Source of the DNA: Lentzea sp.
GTDB lineage: Bacteria; Actinomycetota; Actinomycetes; Mycobacteriales; Pseudonocardiaceae
NCBI GenBank assembly: GCA_030146905.1
Contig: JASLAV010001207.1
Coordinates: 1 to 6,644 of the forward strand
Length of the DNA: 6,644 nt
Direction of reading: 5' to 3'
Positions 5,289 through 6,644 of this stretch are shown here, piece after piece. The position numbers and the translations under genes are program-made. Under the pieces are notes generated by a model, which was not told where the DNA came from, searched no databases, and saw nothing but the letters and a program-made list of their open reading frames with translations. Positions within the stretch are counted from its first letter, which is position 1. Each line of letters opens with the position of its first letter.

Positions 5289-5990
5289 ATCAGGGATGTC
5301 GCCCCAGCTCGCCACGCCATCGACGTCGCGGTGACGGTGGACCTTGTGGTCTTCACCATCCGGGACGACAGGCTGCAGGTGTTGCTGGTGGAACGGGGGA
5401 AGGAGCCGTTCCTCGGCATGTCCGCACTGCCGGGTGGGTACGTCCGCGATGGCGAGACGCTGGACCACACCGCACTGCGTGAGCTGAACGAAGAGACCGG
5501 CCTCGACGGTCGGCGGCTGCACCTGGAGCAGCTGAAGACCTACGGTGATCCAGGGCGTGACCCGCGTGGCCGGGTGATCACGGTGGCGTACCTGGCTCTG
5601 GTGCCGAACCTCTCCACCCCGGTGGCCGGCACGGACGCCAGGGCCGCGCAGTGGGTTCCGGTGGACTCGGTCGACTTCGGCGAGCTCGCCTTCGACCACG
5701 CCATGATCTTGCGCGAGGCGCTCGAGCGGGCGCGTTCCCAGCTGGAGTACACGACCATCGCTGCCGCCTTCTGCGCCGAGCCGTTCAGCATCAGCGACCT
5801 CCGGCGCGTGTACGAGGTCGTGTGGGGGTTCCCGCTCGATCCGAGCAACTTCCGCCGGAAGGTCACGAGGGCGGAGGACTTCCTCATCCCCACGGGCCGG
5901 CGCAGCACCCCGGAGATCGGCCGACCTGCCGCGCTCTACCGCAGGGGAACGGCTCAACTGCTCTTCCCGCCGTTGATGCGTTCGGGCTGA
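5286..5990 (+). CDS. nrtR: Nudix-wHTH transcriptional regulator, NrtR type (234 aa)
   Basis: The protein has a Nudix domain (about 12-145) joined to a winged helix-turn-helix domain (about 165-222), the layout and length of NrtR, which senses ADP-ribose-type ligands and represses NAD-metabolism genes. The Nudix box G51-X5-E57-X7-R65-E66-L-X-E69-E70-X-G72-L is complete, unlike many NrtRs with degenerate boxes, so it may also hydrolyse ADP-ribose. TYGDPGRDPRGRVITVAYLA (85-104) is a typical ADP-ribose pyrophosphatase segment. The C-terminal FSISDLRRVYEVVWG, NFRRKV and GRPAALYR pieces are classic for the DNA-binding part. The start is GTG 5286; an upstream ATG at 5275 is in another frame and stops at once. 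It is divergent from the membrane-protein operon, with two palindromes between them. No NAD gene is visible, so its targets here seem to be itself and the operon (inference); other NAD targets may lie elsewhere. Confidence 0.9.
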   Translation: MIRDVAPARHAIDVAVTVDLVVFTIRDDRLQVLLVERGKEPFLGMSALPGGYVRDGETLDHTALRELNEETGLDGRRLHLEQLKTYGDPGRDPRGRVITVAYLALVPNLSTPVAGTDARAAQWVPVDSVDFGELAFDHAMILREALERARSQLEYTTIAAAFCAEPFSISDLRRVYEVVWGFPLDPSNFRRKVTRAEDFLIPTGRRSTPEIGRPAALYRRGTAQLLFPPLMRSG

Positions 5991-6029
5991 GCGCAACGGG
6001 TTCCCCGGAAGGGGGGGCGGAAGGCGGTG

Positions 6030-6149
6030 TCAGTCGAACGCCGGCGGGTGGACCGCGCTCACGTGCGCCTCGTGCAACGCGAGCAAGTGCAACGCCTCCC
6101 TGCCCTGCCCTTTATGTCCGGTCGGTCGCAACGCGGTGCTGATGCGCAT
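6030..6149 (-). CDS. Doubtful small ORF (39 aa), His/Leu-rich
   Basis: From ATG 6149 to the stop at 6032-6030, about 90% of codons end in G or C, which is coding-like. The product contains GHKGQGREALHLLALHEAHV and ends in HPPAFD. There is no clear ribosome binding site and I do not recognise a family. It would be convergent with the Nudix gene and divergent from the GH13 gene, with the 6187-6202 palindrome just upstream. The frame remains open further upstream (to 6428, into the GH13 gene's antisense strand), which weakens the case, because open frames are common in such GC-rich DNA. Confidence 0.3.
   Translation of the reverse strand: MRISTALRPTGHKGQGREALHLLALHEAHVSAVHPPAFD
6072..6095. repeat. 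Direct repeat GTGCAACGC x2, period 15
   Basis: GTGCAACGC occurs at 6072-6080 and 6087-6095, separated by GAGCAA. A related GTCGCAACGC follows at 6124-6133. The period of 15 is a multiple of three, so within the doubtful minus-strand ORF it encodes the repeated ALH-LLALH pieces. It could equally be a binding-site repeat. Meaning unknown. Confidence 0.5.
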
Positions 6150-6186
6150 CTGGCGGAGCGTCCGGACTGTTGGGCCGCGCAAGAGT

Positions 6187-6202
6187 CTGCAAGTACTTGC
6201 AG
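6187..6202. promoter_or_regulatory. Perfect 16-bp palindrome, amylase-type (MalR/LacI-family) operator
   Basis: CTGCAAGTACTTGCAG is its own reverse complement. CTTGCAG/TGCAAG repeats are, as I recall, characteristic of Streptomyces amylase and maltose promoters controlled by the LacI-family regulator MalR/Reg1. A further GCAAG half-site (6179-6183) lies exactly 10 bases before the one in the palindrome. It is 102 bases upstream of the GH13 start. The regulator gene is not in the window. Confidence 0.7.
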
Positions 6203-6251
6203 CCGTCTGGGCCTTGTCCGGCCGTGATTGTCGTGGTTTCGTGCTCCCCGG

Positions 6252-6268
6252 CCCGGCGCTCCGCCGGG
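6252..6268 (+). other. Short hairpin upstream of the GH13 gene
   Basis: CCCGGCG (6252-6258) and CGCCGGG (6262-6268) form a perfect 7-bp stem with a 3-base loop, 35 bases before the start codon. It might sit in the mRNA leader or act as a weak terminator of readthrough. Function is unknown. Confidence 0.4.
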
Positions 6269-6273
6269 AAGGG

Positions 6274-6291
6274 GTTGCAAGAATTTGCGAC
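6274..6291. promoter_or_regulatory. Second, imperfect amylase-type operator next to the ribosome binding site
   Basis: GTTGCAAGAATTTGCGAC is an imperfect 18-bp palindrome (GT, GCAA / TTGC, AC paired, centre and one flank mismatched). It shares the GCAA...TTGC core with the perfect palindrome 88 bp upstream and directly abuts the ribosome binding site. Two such sites could allow looping or a roadblock to transcription by the same repressor. Confidence 0.6.
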
Positions 6292-6299
6292 AAGGAGGT
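6292..6299 (+). promoter_or_regulatory. Strong ribosome binding site of the GH13 gene
   Basis: AAGGAGGT is a full match to the anti-16S sequence and lies 4 bases before the ATG at 6304, fixing this start. No clear -10/-35 pair could be assigned upstream. Confidence 0.85.
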
Positions 6300-6303
6300 C
6301 GCG

Positions 6304-6644
6304 ATGCGTCGGGCCGTCGCCGCGCTCATCGCCCTGGCCGTTGTGCCGTTCGTGCCACCACCCACCGGCGCCGCGCCCGAAGTCCGCAGGCTCGCCGTCG
6401 GAGCCGTCACCGACATCGCCCCCGGCACCCGGGACGGTGACCGCGCGCTGGCGAAGGACGCGCTGCGGGCCGACCTGACCGGTGAGCGGTTCTACTTCGT
6501 GATGCCCGACCGGTTCGCCAACGGCGACCCGCGCAACGACCGCGGCGGCACCACCGAGACCGACCGCCTCAAGAGCGGCTACGACCCCGCCGACAAGGGC
6601 TTCTACCACGGCGGCGACCTCAAGGGCCTGCGCGACAAGATCGA
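6304..6644 (+). CDS. Secreted GH13 alpha-amylase/pullulanase-type glycosidase, 3'-truncated by the window edge
   Basis: Only the first 113 codons are present. Residues 1-24 are a signal peptide: MRR, a hydrophobic core (AVAALIALAVVPFV), then PPPTGAA with cleavage likely after the Ala pair, so the enzyme is exported. After a short linker, FYFVMPDRFANGDPRND and GFYHGGDLKGLRDKI are the first conserved strand and loop of the GH13 (beta/alpha)8 barrel, with the Asn/Asp residues of the structural calcium site. The spacing and the KSGYDPADKGFYHGGDL segment best match actinobacterial alpha-amylase and pullulanase-type alpha-1,6-glucosidase proteins as I remember them. The catalytic Asp/Glu/Asp lie beyond the window, so activity and exact specificity (alpha-1,4 or alpha-1,6) cannot be judged. 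Upstream operators suggest maltose-type induction. Confidence 0.9.
   Translation, partial: MRRAVAALIALAVVPFVPPPTGAAPEVRRLAVGAVTDIAPGTRDGDRALAKDALRADLTGERFYFVMPDRFANGDPRNDRGGTTETDRLKSGYDPADKGFYHGGDLKGLRDKI

Larger units (their letters stand above)
5991..6303. other. Intergenic region between the Nudix regulator and the GH13 enzyme gene
   Basis: This 313-base stretch contains one doubtful minus-strand small ORF (6030-6149), a 9-base direct repeat, an inverted-repeat pair of amylase-operator type, a short hairpin and the ribosome binding site of the GH13 gene, all listed separately. No tRNA, ncRNA signature or convincing terminator for the Nudix gene is seen; only a weak TTCC/GGAA stem lies near 6001-6010. 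Confidence 0.6.

Noticed and set aside
5214..5996. Minus-strand 260-codon open frame antisense to the Nudix regulator
   Set aside because: The plus strand carries a complete Nudix box and wHTH; this frame also runs through the divergent promoter region.
1..6644. CRISPR array, tRNA/rRNA, insertion sequence or attachment site
   Set aside because: No regularly spaced repeats, cloverleaf-like segments, transposase motifs or terminal inverted repeats were seen in reading the window.

Overview
The base composition (very GC-rich, GC-dominated third codon positions, GTG starts, GGAGG ribosome binding sites) and the protein families point to a filamentous actinomycete. A Pseudonocardiaceae-type genome is a reasonable guess, but it is an inference and not something a marker gene here proves.

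Layout. Bases 1-1455 hold the 3' part of a PhoD-type phosphodiesterase/alkaline phosphatase on the plus strand, with its beginning outside the window. A small cysteine-containing protein follows (1549-1809, plus) and ends at a strong 14-bp-stem hairpin (1830-1862). A possible 35-residue CPDC-containing ORF lies just after it (1860-1967). A compact minus-strand operon fills 5199-2021. Its genes, in transcription order, encode a 558-residue four-helix membrane protein of an actinobacterial family of unknown function, a 274-residue MTA/SAH-nucleosidase-like (PNP superfamily) enzyme with a glycine-rich N-terminal tag (ATGA overlap), and a 224-residue single-helix membrane-anchored protein with a PLD-like alpha/beta domain lacking HKD catalytic motifs (6-base gap). 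A Nudix-wHTH regulator of the NrtR type is read divergently (5286-5990, plus). After about 310 bp of mostly regulatory DNA, the window ends in the 5' part of a secreted GH13 alpha-amylase/pullulanase-type enzyme (6304 onward, plus).

How the parts may work together. The 86-bp divergent region between the operon and the Nudix regulator contains a near-consensus promoter for the operon and two 21-bp operator-like elements. These match each other at 14 of 21 positions, both carry a GT-N7-AC core, and their centres are 33 bp apart. They cover the -10 and -35 boxes of the operon promoter and sit upstream of the regulator's own start. The simplest reading is that the ADP-ribose/NAD-responsive regulator controls both itself and the operon. 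The membrane protein's C-terminus and the nucleosidase's N-terminus share an SAIGPxA(T/S)V peptide, which suggests that the two products recognise each other or a common partner. Membrane anchor, nucleosidase of a superfamily used for immune ATP/NAD-type depletion, non-catalytic PLD-like protein, adaptor-like tags and an ADP-ribose-sensing regulator together make a plausible undescribed conflict/stress system. That function is a hypothesis. The amylase gene is preceded by inverted repeats of the TTGCAA/CTTGCAG type expected for a LacI-family maltose regulator and is probably independent of the operon.
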